Assembly (NCBI GenBank): GCA_947034895.1
Contig: OX344762.1
Span: forward strand, 46,789,087 to 46,853,086
Length of the DNA: 64,000 bases
Direction: 5' to 3'
Origin: Rhytidiadelphus loreus
Taxonomy: Eukaryota; Streptophyta; Bryopsida; Hypnales; Hylocomiaceae
Shown: in pieces, positions 1-10,632 of the stretch
Numbering within the stretch: the stretch's first letter is position 1
Layout of the letters: the number at the start of each line of letters is the position of its first letter
Translations under genes and position numbers: made by a program
Notes under the pieces: generated by a model
What the model was told of the DNA's origin: nothing
What the model saw: the letters and a program-made list of their open reading frames with translations, nothing else
Database searches by the model: none

Positions 1-1584
1 GTAAACCCACCACACGCAAAGGAGGGCTACGCGATCAAGGACTGCCGGGACGAGAGACACAGGCGGCTGCTCCGGTTTCTGCTACCGATCCTGTACCCGG
101 ATAAGAGTTCCTGGGTTACGGTAACCATGGCCAACACGATCTTCGGGGCATTTCAGGACCGGGTCGTGAACTGGGGCCGGATCGTGGCGAGCGTGGTGGG
201 GCGCTGCACCAGGAACTTGGCAAAGAACAAGCCGAACCCGCTCAGCACGTACTTGCTCCACCTGTACCAGCACCGGGAACTGTTGACGGAAGACGAGGCG
301 ACGGATTACGAGACCGGGCTCATCATGCTCCAATGCAACTGCTTTGACGACGAGGAGCAGGAGACGCAGGAGTCTGAGGATGAGGAGGAAGAAGCCAAGC
401 TGGAAGTCAAGCCGGAGATCAAGGAAGAGAAGCCGGAACCGGAACCGAAGCAGACATAGAGGGAGAAGGAGGAACGGGAGCAGGCATCGGGAAGCAAAAG
501 ACAGAAGTCTACACTTCCGGCTGCCAGAGGTAAATTCCCAGGTCCCTTTCTCATCCAGGATAAACAGGAGTAGGAAGGACCCCGCTTCTTCGAGTGCGGA
601 GAAGAGTGGATCCAGACCGCGAAGGATTACCACGACAGGCTCACGGAGATCGTACTCCGGTCCGCGGAAGTGGTGAAGTGCGAACCGGAAAACCTGGTGA
701 ACGCGCTGAAGGCGTTACCGGCCGAGTCGGAATGGAACGAGATGAGGACGGAAATCCGGAACCTGAAGACGGAACGGGACGCGCTCAAGGGGAAGCTGAT
801 CTGGACGGAAGAAGAGCTGCACCAGTCTCAAGGGGCGACGCAGAAGGCATACCAAGCGTTCCAGACCTTCCAGAAATGGATGGTCAGTCCGGCGGATCTC
901 TACCACAAGGCGGCACTGTATGACGAGATGTAGAAGACGTCCGCGGCCCTCACCAACACGAAGATAGTCCGGGTGATGGTGGAGATGTCCGGAAGGATGG
1001 AGGCATCGTTGAAGGAGTTCCGGTCCATGATGACGAACATGGATCCGAACAAGCCACTCGACTTCGGGGGATTTCCGGAAGTTCCGGATGTCATCGCAAC
1101 TCCGGCAACTCAACCTCCCATCTCGCCCATCAAACGGACAGGTCAATTTGGGTCACTGATCCACATTGTCACTCAAGGGGGGCCTTCATCCGGATTTCTG
1201 GGGTAGGATATGCCGGTCCGGAGCAGTTTGGATGCCCGGATCGACCTTGTCCAGAATTCGGCACGGACGCATCCGGAGTAGTTCGAGGATATTGAACCAC
1301 CTCCACCGATGCCCTTACCTACACCGGATCCCATCGAGATATCGAAGGAGGCGGAAGCAGAGGAACCGGAAGCAGAAGAAGCAGAAGTGGTGGAAGATCC
1401 GAAGTCGTTGGAGAAGGCGGACCGGTCTCTCGTCCATACGGACGAGACGGATTCTGATAGTCCTCCGGTCCGGAAGACGTCGATCATCACCCGGGCATCC
1501 CTCCGTACACCCCAAGGCAAGACTAGCACCCGGGGGCAGTTAGGATTTGACAGTAGTTCGAAAAATCAGCGGAAGGGAAAGTAG
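1..1584 (+). pseudogene. Last ORF of an LTR retrotransposon, interrupted by five amber codons
   Basis: One reading frame is open from the first base of the window to 1584 except for TAG codons at 457, 571, 931, 1204 and 1279. It contains no TAA or TGA and no frameshift. The first 110 residues after the Met at 127 are hydrophobic and basic (motif KNKPNPLSTYLLHLYQH) and are followed by acidic Glu/Pro-rich tracts, a coiled-coil-like stretch around 700-930 and a second acidic tract around 1330-1480. I recall similar N-terminal segments from retrotransposon-derived plant proteins but cannot name a Pfam family. A polypurine tract follows directly and then an LTR-like region, so this is the ORF next to the 3' LTR, downstream of a gag-pol that would lie outside the window. 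The 5' end is cut by the window edge. Whether it is dead or read through at UAG is open. Confidence 0.6.
1571..1581 (+). other. Polypurine tract of the retrotransposon
   Basis: The run GGAAGGGAAAG overlaps the end of the last ORF and lies 19 bases before a TG dinucleotide that could open the 3' LTR. This is where plus-strand DNA synthesis is primed in LTR elements. It is assigned from position and composition only. Confidence 0.5.
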
Positions 1585-1600
1585 ATAGTTAGACTGATAG

Positions 1601-2684
1601 TGTTTTTAGTTATCTTTTTGTTAGACTTAGAGTTCCGGGTCTCAGTCAGAACCCGGATTCCGGATTTTCAGGGGTAAGTTTCAGTTAACTTATCCACCCG
1701 GACTTTTAGGGCAGTTTAGGATGGTTTTTAGTGGCACTTTCCGCGGGTTTTACGGCATGTTGTTTTGCTTATAAAAGGAAGGGACCGCTTGTGGTCTTGG
1801 ATTCCTTTTCTTGCTATTCCTTATTTTGAGCAGTAAATATATGTGTGCATTTTTATTGTCTTTTTACTCATTGCCTTAGTTTTCTTTGTGGGTCTTTGGT
1901 TTCCTGTTCTTTGGGAGTTTGAAGGTTGCTTGGGCGCTTGCTTGAAGGTTTTGGCTACAGAGTAGAGAGGTGGTAAGGAGGAGTCCGGATTCAGGGTTTC
2001 CCGGGTCTGTGAACTGTGTATTGTCCAGGGAAGCAGTTCTAGCGTGTGTAGGAAGTTGTGCGGAGTCCGGTGTTGGTAGTGTGGGTGCGAGTCCGGAAGG
2101 CTAGGGAGGGTTCCGTGCGGAGATAAGCAACCGTCTGTGGAAAACCCCCGCTCACCCGGAAAGTTCCGTCCGTCTGCAAAACACAAGTTGGAGTGCTAGT
2201 ACCGGACCCCGTCTTAGTTTCCGGGTAAGTCTTGTATTTGTCGTTGTAGCAAGGGGAGTCGGGTTGTATTCTGAGTGACTTGCTTCTGGAGAAATCCGAA
2301 GTTGTGAGGGTCAGCCAGTCTGTTCCTTGTTTGTGACGGAAAGATCTTTGGGTACGTGTCATTAGGAAGTTAGAGTTAGTGAAATACAAGGAGTGGTGTT
2401 GTCCTTACCCCTCCGGAAAAGACAGTGAGGACCCTCTGAAGGTAAAACAGAGGTATCGAAAATCGTGTGTTAAGTTACGGATCTGGTGTTTGTGATAATC
2501 CGGATCCGGTAGAGAGTCTGGATAGAGATAGAATCCGGTTGGGGAGTGAAAATTGAAGTAGTTACAATAAACCGGATTAGACGGAATTTAGAACACCCTC
2601 TGGGGTTCCTTGGGACGATATTTCGTGTCATCTTGCCACATTGTTGTGGTTAAGAGCGCTTACTACAGTATTACGCGTACAACA
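1601..2684 (+). mobile_element. Probable 3' LTR
   Basis: This is a non-coding stretch between the polypurine tract and the next gene-like region. It begins TGTT and could end AACA at 2684, or earlier near 2640. It carries a TATA box at 1770-1777. The 5' LTR is outside the window, so the ends and target duplication cannot be verified. The same dense CCGG content seen in the upstream ORF continues through this non-coding part, which ties the two together. The small minus-strand ORF ending at 2671 overlaps the right edge, so the true LTR end is uncertain. Confidence 0.45.
1770..1777 (+). promoter_or_regulatory. TATA box of the LTR
   Basis: TATAAAAG sits 170 bases into the presumed LTR in an otherwise unremarkable context, as expected for the Pol II promoter in U3. 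The transcription start would fall around 1800. It is called by motif only. Confidence 0.4.
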
Positions 2685-3174
2685 AACCCTTCGGAGAGAC
2701 TTCATTAATTACGCTGGATCCAGCATACCGAAGGTCGGTTCCAACAGTCAGCAGAAGAGCGACCTCCATATTAACAGTGAGTGACAGGAACTGCTGTATG
2801 GGTTTCTTATCCGTGTTCACATGTATCGGCTGGCGTCCGACACCAGCAGAGGTAGACCCTTCCGATTCAACATGTGGATAAAGATTGCTCGCCTCCCAGA
2901 GGATTGACCTTCCCGTGCAATTTCGGAGGAAGACCAAGTCTCCCTCAGGAAATGGAATTTCCATGTCCAGGTTTTGTGGGACGTCAAGTACATGGACACG
3001 GACAAGGTTGGGCTTCCCATTCATCCGTCCCTCCACGACAGCCCGCCCAGCATAGTACAGTCCTTCTAGGGTTAGAGCGACGACAACTCCCTTCCGCAAC
3101 TTCAGTCTCCCCAAGTTTCCAATTCTGGTAAACGTCTCGATTGCAGTCATGTCGTAGCCTGTAGACCCTTCCAT
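2671..3174 (-). CDS. Unrecognised protein at the left end of cassette 1
   Basis: A 167-residue ORF starts with Met at 3174 and ends with TAA at 2671. I do not recognise a family. The sequence alternates hydrophobic and polar residues like a beta-rich domain (for example GKPNLVRVHVLDVPQNLDM). A divergent copy of motif A (2824-2842) lies inside the frame and encodes GRQPIH, so the palindrome has been accepted in coding sequence or the ORF is spurious. It faces away from the ParB-like gene. It could be an exon of a larger gene or a remnant. Length and composition favour real coding, but without homologs this is weak. Confidence 0.35.
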   Translation of the reverse strand: MEGSTGYDMTAIETFTRIGNLGRLKLRKGVVVALTLEGLYYAGRAVVEGRMNGKPNLVRVHVLDVPQNLDMEIPFPEGDLVFLRNCTGRSILWEASNLYPHVESEGSTSAGVGRQPIHVNTDKKPIQQFLSLTVNMEVALLLTVGTDLRYAGSSVINEVSPKGLLYA

Positions 3175-4482
3175 TATGTCAAAGACTACGGCGCTTTAAG
3201 CAGTGACGACTCTGGTGAAGCAATCAGTCCTCAAAAGAACTTATCGGCTGGCAGCCGATACCCTAAAAATCAACCGAGAAGTTGACCACTAATTTCCGCA
3301 AAACGGCAACTAGTTCTCTCCCTGTCCTCGTTACTGCAGATTGTATCGGCTGGCAGCCGACATGGAAGCTGCTTATTGGCTGCTGGCCGACAGGAATGAC
3401 TGTACGGACAAATTCCTGACCCTATGACGTACGGATGCCAACTAGAAATCCATTCCTGAGCCCATAATTCAAATCAGATCCTGCAATTTCAATAAAATGC
3501 CCCAACCACCTGAGCTAAATGATGCTAAAAATGATATGAATCCCTGATAGTTTGTTTCCTCCAATAAACCAAAATATGCCCTGAACTACTGGGCTTTGTG
3601 TCATGGAATGCACCCCATTGCAACCATATCATTCACTAGATTGCCCTGCATCCCACTGGAAACTATTGCACTACTGTGCATTCCACTGCAATCTTTGCAT
3701 TCCCCTGCAGCTCGCCCAGCATTCCCCTGCATTCTACTGTTGCCTAAAAGCATTCAAGACTGGCAGGCTGAGAGCCTGGAAGCAGCAACCAAAAATAAAA
3801 GACTGAACTCCTCCAAGAATTGAACCTAAGTGAGGAGTGGAGAGAAGCAAGTTGGCGCTTGAAATTTGAATTTGCATGAGGATGAATTTGTTGTGATTAC
3901 AATAACGACCTGAGCGTACGTCTGAGGATCAAGAATCGAAACGTACGCACTTCTTGCAATGAGTGATCGTTACTGCCATGTCCTTGGGTGGATGTGAAGC
4001 ACAGGATTTGGATGAATAATTAGTAACGGATGAAAAACCTGGATGAATGGTCATGATTACCCTCCCCGGCTGGCAGCCGTCACTTTAGTGAGGAGAGGGG
4101 GTATACTCCCTTGGCCACTTTCATTTGTGTTCATTTTTCATTTGCCTCACTTGCTCTCGCTCTCTCTCTCTCTCTTCCTCCCATTCATCTTCTCCCTTTC
4201 TCTCTGCCGTGCTTTCCTTTTTTGTTTTGGGCTCGCAGCCGACACGCCTCCTTTGAATTGCAATCTGCACAACTGAGGACTCCATTGCAGCCGATACGAG
4301 TTCACGCGCGGCCGATACTGAGAGCGTCTGAGGAGTCTGCATCTATCAAGCAGCCGACAGTTTTGAGTGGCCAGCCGATACGAGTTCACGCGCGGCCGAT
4401 ACTAAGAGCGTCTGAGGAGCCTGCATCTATCAAGCAGCCGACAGTTTTGAGTGGCCAGCCGATACGGGAGGTGCCTGCAACG
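3175..4482. other. Region upstream of cassette 1 gene: half-sites, CT repeat, 84-bp duplication
   Basis: No convincing coding sequence is seen. The stretch holds three motif A copies near 3242-3392, a loose TGCATTCC/CCCTG-rich patch at 3600-3740, a CT microsatellite at about 4148-4180 and a run of motif A half-sites. An 84-bp unit is duplicated head to tail at 4288-4371 and 4372-4455, and each unit contains three half-sites (CAGCCGATA, GGCCGATACT, CAGCCGACAG). It probably includes the promoter and 5' UTR of the gene starting at 4483. No clear TATA box was identified. Confidence 0.55.
4288..4455. repeat. Two tandem 84-bp units built of motif A half-sites
   Basis: The units at 4288 and 4372 are nearly identical, and a third begins at 4456 but diverges after about 12 bases. 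Each unit carries the right half of motif A three times without its left half. They sit directly upstream of the proposed start codon at 4483. Confidence 0.85.
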
Positions 4483-7400
4483 ATGGAGTCGTCAACTCCC
4501 GAGACTGTCAGGTATTTTCCAGATCACTGTGTCGGCTGGCAGCCGATACATTTTGAATCATCATTTGTCTTCATTATATATTCCTGGAGTGATTTCGTGT
4601 GATTTCGTGTGGTCTGTGTTTGGGACCACAATAGAACCTTGTGTCGGTTGCCAACCGACACTATTTGCACTGGGCGTTGTGATCTGGATTCCAAACCATA
4701 TCGGTTGGCAGCCGATACACTGGGCGCTCTCTGAAATGCACTACATAGTTCTGTCGGCTGGCAGCCGATACCTTTGCTGTTTGCTCAAATTTCGGAGTAC
4801 TACTGTGCAGGAAACCGACTCTGCTGAGTCGACTTCTGGGAGAGCGAATTGCGGACTCACCAATAGTGGCAGACGGGATTCGTCCAAGCGCTACCTGGAA
4901 AGCGAATTCAGGCATCCAGGAATGGGGACTGTGTTGGAGGGAGTTACCAGACAGTGATGTGCACATTGCGTGTTCCTTCAAGCTAAAGGGAAACATGATG
5001 TCGGGCCATGGCAATGTGATATCAGTGATGGCCATGGGTGAGAACGTCCATGTCCTGATCTGCCTTCATCCAATCCGCGAGCCGGATGCAGCGGCGGACT
5101 ATTTTGCAGTGGAGCTGCCATTCAGCACATGCACGGAGGAAGCATGTGGCGAGAAGTCTATGACAATGGGCATGACCTTTGAGGGAGCATCGCCATCTGA
5201 TGCTCATGACCTCGTCCAGGGGTGGGAAATTCTAAAGGCGGAGAGGGACGACAAGAATACGCTCATCCACCGGGACTAGCAGAAGGGCAAGAAGAAGGCA
5301 TCCGCGAGGCGGAAGAAAACTTCGATGCCGACAGCAGCTGAGGACGACATTGGTGAGGTTGAAGCCGGATCCCCAAGCAAACCCAAGAGGAAGGGCAAGG
5401 GCAAGGACGACCCCAACAGGGTCATGAAGCTTACGCTAGACGAGGCACTGGTTCGGGGAAATCACCTCACCACGAAGACCAAAGAGAACGAGGTGACCGC
5501 CATCTACCAGGCGCTAGAGTCGGGGCTAACGCACGCTTTCCCATACAAGAAGGAGCGACTTCCGGGCGTCATTTCAGCAGACAAGCTGCACATCGCCCCT
5601 GACGAGTTGAAGTACCGCAAGATTGCGAAGGACCGCCTTGGTTAGGTATTTTATCTCATGTTTTTGCCATGACCATGTCTCTCATCCGTTGTGTAGTTGG
5701 TCTGTCGGCTAGCAGCCGATACTTTCTGCCGTCAATACTAACAATGACGTCTATTTCCATATCAGGTGAAAACAATGTACAAGGGGTATGGGTCCATCAG
5801 GAAGAAGCCCGAGATTCATGGCATTCCTCTAAAGCGAGCACCTTTACCTACTGACAAGGGTCTCGATGCGGTCATGGATAGTTGTCCGCCAAGGACGGAA
5901 GTGGTGTTAGTGAATGGTGAGTCAGTGCCATGGTGGAAGGCACCAAATGTGCACTGGTACATTATTGGGGGGCAACATACGGTGACGGCTTGTAGGGAAC
6001 TTGCCAAACAACACCCCGAAGGCTCGGACGCAAGGAAGGATCTCCTGGAGTTCGAGCTGATCCCTGTATTCAGTAGGGACCCAAGAACTCTAGTCCGTGT
6101 ATCCAACGCCTTGAACTTGAACATCGCGGAGAAGGTCGCCAAGGAGACCTTCCGATCCTGTGCCGAGATGGGAAGGGCGGCGTGGGTTAAGGCCAGCTGC
6201 CCAGAGCCGCATCGTGGTGGAGGAAAGCCTTCGCCAGATTTTGAGGTACTTCTCTTTCACTTTTGTTTTCATGATGACTCATTCTCAACAGCATCTCATT
6301 GTTCATATTACTATTGTGTCGGCTGGCAGCCGATACCAAGGCATTACAGTCTTCCATTCTGTGATATCTGGAGCCTGCTATATGTCGGCTGGCAGCCGAT
6401 ACCATTTTGCATTAATTCATTCACCTGATTTGACAATTGTCCAGGTAGCGAAGCTGAATGTCATGGCACACTTTGTGGACGAAAAGGTGTCGTCGAAACT
6501 ACCCCTCATTTTTGTGAAAGAGAATACCTGGGAGCTGTGGACCGAAGTATTCGACGCCTGGGAGAACGGCGAGCTCATCGGCGATGACGGGAGTATTCCG
6601 AATTCCATCGTGAATAGGAAACCCCTCACACACATCACGAAGACTGATCTGACGCCAACACTGGGACTCCGAGACTCCGATCTCTGTGATCTGGTACGGG
6701 ACATCATGGATCTTCGAGTCAGCATTAAGAACACGGCGAAGGCCAGGTCGTCAGGGAAGGAGACACTCTACGACTGGTGCCGGGACAAAAAGCTCGACCG
6801 GGTCGTCATGAACGAGATCATGTGGACCAGGAAGAAGTACCCTCTCCCATGCAAGGATGCTGCCTGGGTCCCTTACTCGAACGAAGCATGGCAAGAACTT
6901 GCAGGCAAGGAAGGATATTCAGCTGCAGTCGTCTGGAACGTGTGGAAGGACGTGAAGAAATTCACGGACGGAAACGCCTGGCTAACGAGGCGGGCAAACC
7001 CAATGAATCCAACGACGGACAAATCCACAGACGGCTTGGCCCCAGGGGTATTCTTCACGACCTTGATGGAGTACGCCACCATTAATGTGAATCCGGTCCA
7101 GGAAGTGGAATCCGAAATCATGTTCGACTGTCGCGTAGGCGAGTCTATCACCGATGTTGTTGAGTACGTCCGCGGCCATCAGAACCCAGACGGTCTTGTC
7201 ATTGGTGAACGCAAGATCGTCGTCGTCTTCGGGTACACCGAGGGTGGGGAAGACATCGCTGTCAACAAGCACGACTTCCTCGACATCGCCGCAATTGCAC
7301 AGGCTCCACCGGATGACGACGACCTAGATGCACCAACATCGGACTCATACATTCCGTTGCCTATGCTATTCATAGGCAACTTCCGATTTAGAGACTCAGT

Positions 7401-8786
7401 GGCCTTGGCAGCTTATTCCAGTGCATCGTCGTGGTACTTCCACACGGTTTACTACCAGCCATCTCCTCGCGGTGGCCTCATCAAGGGCGACCTGGAAGCG
7501 AAGGCCATGGTCACATTGTCGTTGACGTACCCAAAACCGGAGTCACGACTAGACATGTTACGACTGTTCAAGCGGTTCACGGGTATACAGAAACCGCTTG
7601 ATTGGTTCTTCCAAGACTCCGAAGGCGAAGTCGACTGGAATGCTGGATCGTGCGGTGTAGGGCACGCACTTCTGGAGCAACTACTGAAGCCCACACTCAA
7701 ATCGAAGGTCGCCACAATCATCAACGTCTGGGGAGGAGGAAACGTCACGGAGATTGCTTTGGTAAGTCCATCTTCCACTCCGGATCAGGGGACTTAATAT
7801 TCATTCTACTCTGCTGTTTCTGTCGGCTGCCAACCGATACCTGACTTCATTGTTCTTCCCTTGTTTCTGTCGGCCGCCAGCCGATACATAACTTACTTGA
7901 TTGCTCTGCTGGTGTTGTCCAGAGGAATGGCCGACCCGTTGTAGAATTCGTTCGTGACGAAGGCGGCATATCGAAGGCACATGACCGGGTCAAGGGGATG
8001 AACATCATAACGGCTTCGCAGGTGGTACCTTTTCACTCTTCCGCTGTTCAAGGTAACGAGACTGTTGGAGGATCGACTGCGGTGTTGCCACGGCATCCAT
8101 CGGAATCTCAGCAGCCTCCGACAGTCCCATCGTCCCCTTACACTAGCCAAGACAACACTGGGACTAGGCACATTCGGGAAGGAAGCGGGCAGCACGAACA
8201 TCTGGCAACTCCTATCCGCCCGATCGTTTTCAGTGATTCGGAAAGCGATGAGTTTGAGCACGAAGGACTCGTCCGAAGGAACCGCAATGACGAATCCGTT
8301 GGACCTACTCCGATACGTCCTACCTCACCCGATCCGATTCCGTCTCCAGTGCGAACGGAAACTACGCAAGCAGCCATGGTGGTAGACTTGCATACTGTCC
8401 CACAGTCCGAGGAGATCATTAGGTCAGGAGCCAGGACCCAGGATATTACAACGACTGGACCTCACGCTCGGCCTTCATTGAATCCGTGTTCCTCTGGCGT
8501 GCCTATGATCGGGTCTGAGGTTTCTGTCGGTGGGCAGCCGACTTTTGCGGAGTCTGCACAAGGTGAGCCACGAAGAGGAAGGAGCAAACGACCCCCTCAG
8601 GAGATCAATACGCAATCTGTGGACTCCCGTGGATCCGGACGTTCCAAGAAGAAACGAAGTCGACATACTACACAGGATGACGAAGGCGTGGCGACCGGGG
8701 ACTTGTCTGAAGTCGACTTCCCAAACGAAGCGCTGTCACCCGTTCCAGAAGGACCGTCTATGCGAACCCGATCAGGAGGTTCATAG
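4483..8786 (+). CDS. ParB-like protein with degenerate DNA-methyltransferase-like C-terminal segment (cassette 1)
   Basis: Proposed exons are 4483-4511, 4811-5645, 5766-6245, 6445-7761 and 7923-8786. All junctions are GT/AG with matching phase, giving about 1174 residues. Around residue 356 is IIGGQHTVTAC, resembling the G-x-H-R turn of the ParB/sulfiredoxin fold, with Thr in place of Arg. Around residues 873-900 is a segment ending GGGNVTEIAL-RNGRPVVEF that resembles motif I and the following GR-x-x-x-x-E of beta-class N6/N4 DNA methylases. No DPPY motif is visible, so methylase activity is doubtful. The C-terminus is Ser/Pro/Arg-rich with a basic patch (GRSKKKRSRH), possibly nuclear-localising. 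In-frame TAG codons occur at 5277 and at 5643, the last codon of exon 2, where consensus would be CAG|GT. Every intron carries motif A. The paralog is 32758-36581. Function is not known; DNA binding is inferred. Confidence 0.6.
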
Positions 8787-9048
8787 GCGATAGTCATCTT
8801 TAGGGAAATTTGCGTAGTCGTTACAATAAATATATTACAGATAGTTCTGCATGGCTACGGCTTGTTCTTCAAGACTTGTCAATGTCAGCCACTACCTCTG
8901 CAAACTAGAGTACTTCTAGAATGTGTCGGCTGCCAGCCGATACATGTAACTGTTGTTCGGTTCGTGTCATTGTATTGCATCTCATGTGTTATGTACTTCA
9001 TTTCTCGTTGCAGATTCTGGTTCTGTATCAGCAGGGCATCATGACAGG

Positions 9049-9867
9049 ATGAGGTCTAAGCGCGTTGTGGAGTCAAACAAACCGACTGTCGACGCTGTAG
9101 CCAACACTTCGATTCCGCTAGCTCCACAGGTAGCGACTCAAAAATTATTTCTATTCCTCGAGGTCCCCGGAACATTAATGTTCTACGAGCCAGAAATTAT
9201 CAAGTGGAAGAGTGTCACTCAGAGGTCTTCTATCAGAGACAGACCTGGGCTAAGGGAATTTCTCCAGTTCTGTCGTAGTTAGGACATCAAGACGGTCTTC
9301 TAGTCGGATCAACCAATCGACAAACTACATCATCGCCTAGGCAATATTACGTGGAAGATTCCTGAGCTTTTAACGGACTATCTGGCCTACGGGCAGGAGT
9401 ATTGTGACCTAAGCGCATATTGGGATCCGCAGAATCCCGGAAAACCAATTTTCTTGAAGCGTCTGGCACGCCTTCTTTGCTTACCACAGTTGTTCAATGC
9501 TGGGGCAAATATAGACAATTCATTGATCGTCGATCATGTTCCATACAGAAACATCTTAAATCTGCCGTATAGTGCGATTCATCCACCTCCTTGTACAATG
9601 TACTCGGAGGCGAAATTGAAGGGCGGTAAACTCCCATGGCTCCAGCAGACGATGATTCCTTTCCTCGAGGGGTTGCTGTCTTCTGGGATCTCGGTACCGG
9701 AATTTTGCGAATTGAACGAGAGCATAGGTCAACCGCGCTGCATGCCTGGTTCTACGCTGCACAATCTATACTCTGAAGTGACTCCCAGCTGCCAGAAGGG
9801 CTTCGAGGTGCCCTACACGGAGGAGGAACTTCAGGCTATGGGAGACACTAGCGAACGTCGCACGTGA
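9049..9867 (+). CDS. FCP1/HAD-like protein, copy A of cassette 1, with two amber codons
   Basis: The frame runs from Met 9049 to TGA at 9865 and has TAG at 9280 and 9301. An acceptor AG at 9012-9013 suggests an upstream intron or 5' UTR exon; motif A at 8924 would lie in it. The fold is suggested by FLEVPGTL near residues 34-41 (position of the DxDxT loop), RPGLREFL, and LIVDHVPYRNIL near residue 158 with a following hydrophobic loop and FLEGLLSSGISVPEF. These line up with FCP1/NIF-type phosphatases and with the paralog at 38863. Both catalytic Asp residues of DxDxT are absent (Glu and Pro instead), so it is probably not an active phosphatase. The second TAG falls where related proteins have Trp. 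Confidence 0.5.
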
Positions 9868-10039
9868 ACCTTCACCAAGATAACACTTTTTTGTGTCGGC
9901 CGCCAACCGATATAGTATTTTATGTAGTGTATAGACTTTGTAAATATAGTGGATATCTTCTAGGTTTTTTTAAAATTTTGTATATAAACAATTTTTAAGC
10001 GATCAGCTGTAATAAAGGCATTTATGCCAGGCTGTCCGG

Positions 10040-10407
10040 CTATATTAGGCGGGTATGCGATTCGCTCTCGAAGAAATCAAATGCTTCCTTCGAGAGTTTG
10101 ATCGATCGGGCGCGGACACTGTAATCAGGTGATATGGGTGATACTGTGCAGCCGCTGGATCTCCACTGCGCAGCCTCTGCTACACGTAATGAAATAGTCG
10201 CAATGTCTGTTCGAATCTTCTCTTGACAGACCATGTCATTACGTGTAGCAGAGGCTGTGTAGTGGAGTTACACCGGTTGTACATGATCAGCTTTACCACA
10301 CGATTACGGGTTTGTGCTTTACCTTCAAACTCTTTCAGGATGCATTTGATTGCTTCCTGATCGAAATCGTGATCTGTCCGGAAATGAACGGACTTATGCC
10401 TTTCATA
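10040..10407. repeat. Imperfect long inverted repeat with near-perfect 32-bp core
   Basis: Arms 10161-10192 and 10236-10267 match over 32 bases with two mismatches (CTCCACTGCGCAGCC against CTCCACTACACAGCC, then CTCTGCTACACGTAATGA in both). Weaker symmetry continues outward: both arms read, in opposite directions, as similar short peptides (EEIKCFLREFD and QEAIKCILKEFE), so the structure may be two inverted copies of one coding fragment. It lies between the two FCP1-like genes. A 65-codon minus-strand ORF (10040-10234) crosses it, but I give it no function. Confidence 0.65.
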
Positions 10408-10632
10408 TCTAAAAAAATTGTGTCTTGACTTCCGTTCGTCTATTCATGATTTATATGGACTGTAGTGCTCAATGCTTCTGGGCACTTCAATGTATCGGCT
10501 GCCAGCCAATAAAGGGATTAGCAATCTTCTCTTTGCACATCAATGTGTCGGCTGCCAGCCGATACTGCCGACTGCAATCTTCTCTACATGTAGTCCTGTA
10601 ACATTGCGTCATACATTGCATGCATGTTTCAG

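Noticed and set aside
1..460. Calling the first ORF a gag gene at the 5' end of an element
   Set aside because: A polypurine tract and an LTR-like region follow within 1.6 kb and no pol lies between, so it is the last ORF before the 3' LTR.
4147..4342. Minus-strand Arg/Glu-rich frame near 4.1-4.4 kb
   Set aside because: It is produced by the CT microsatellite and the 84-bp repeats; no coding evidence.
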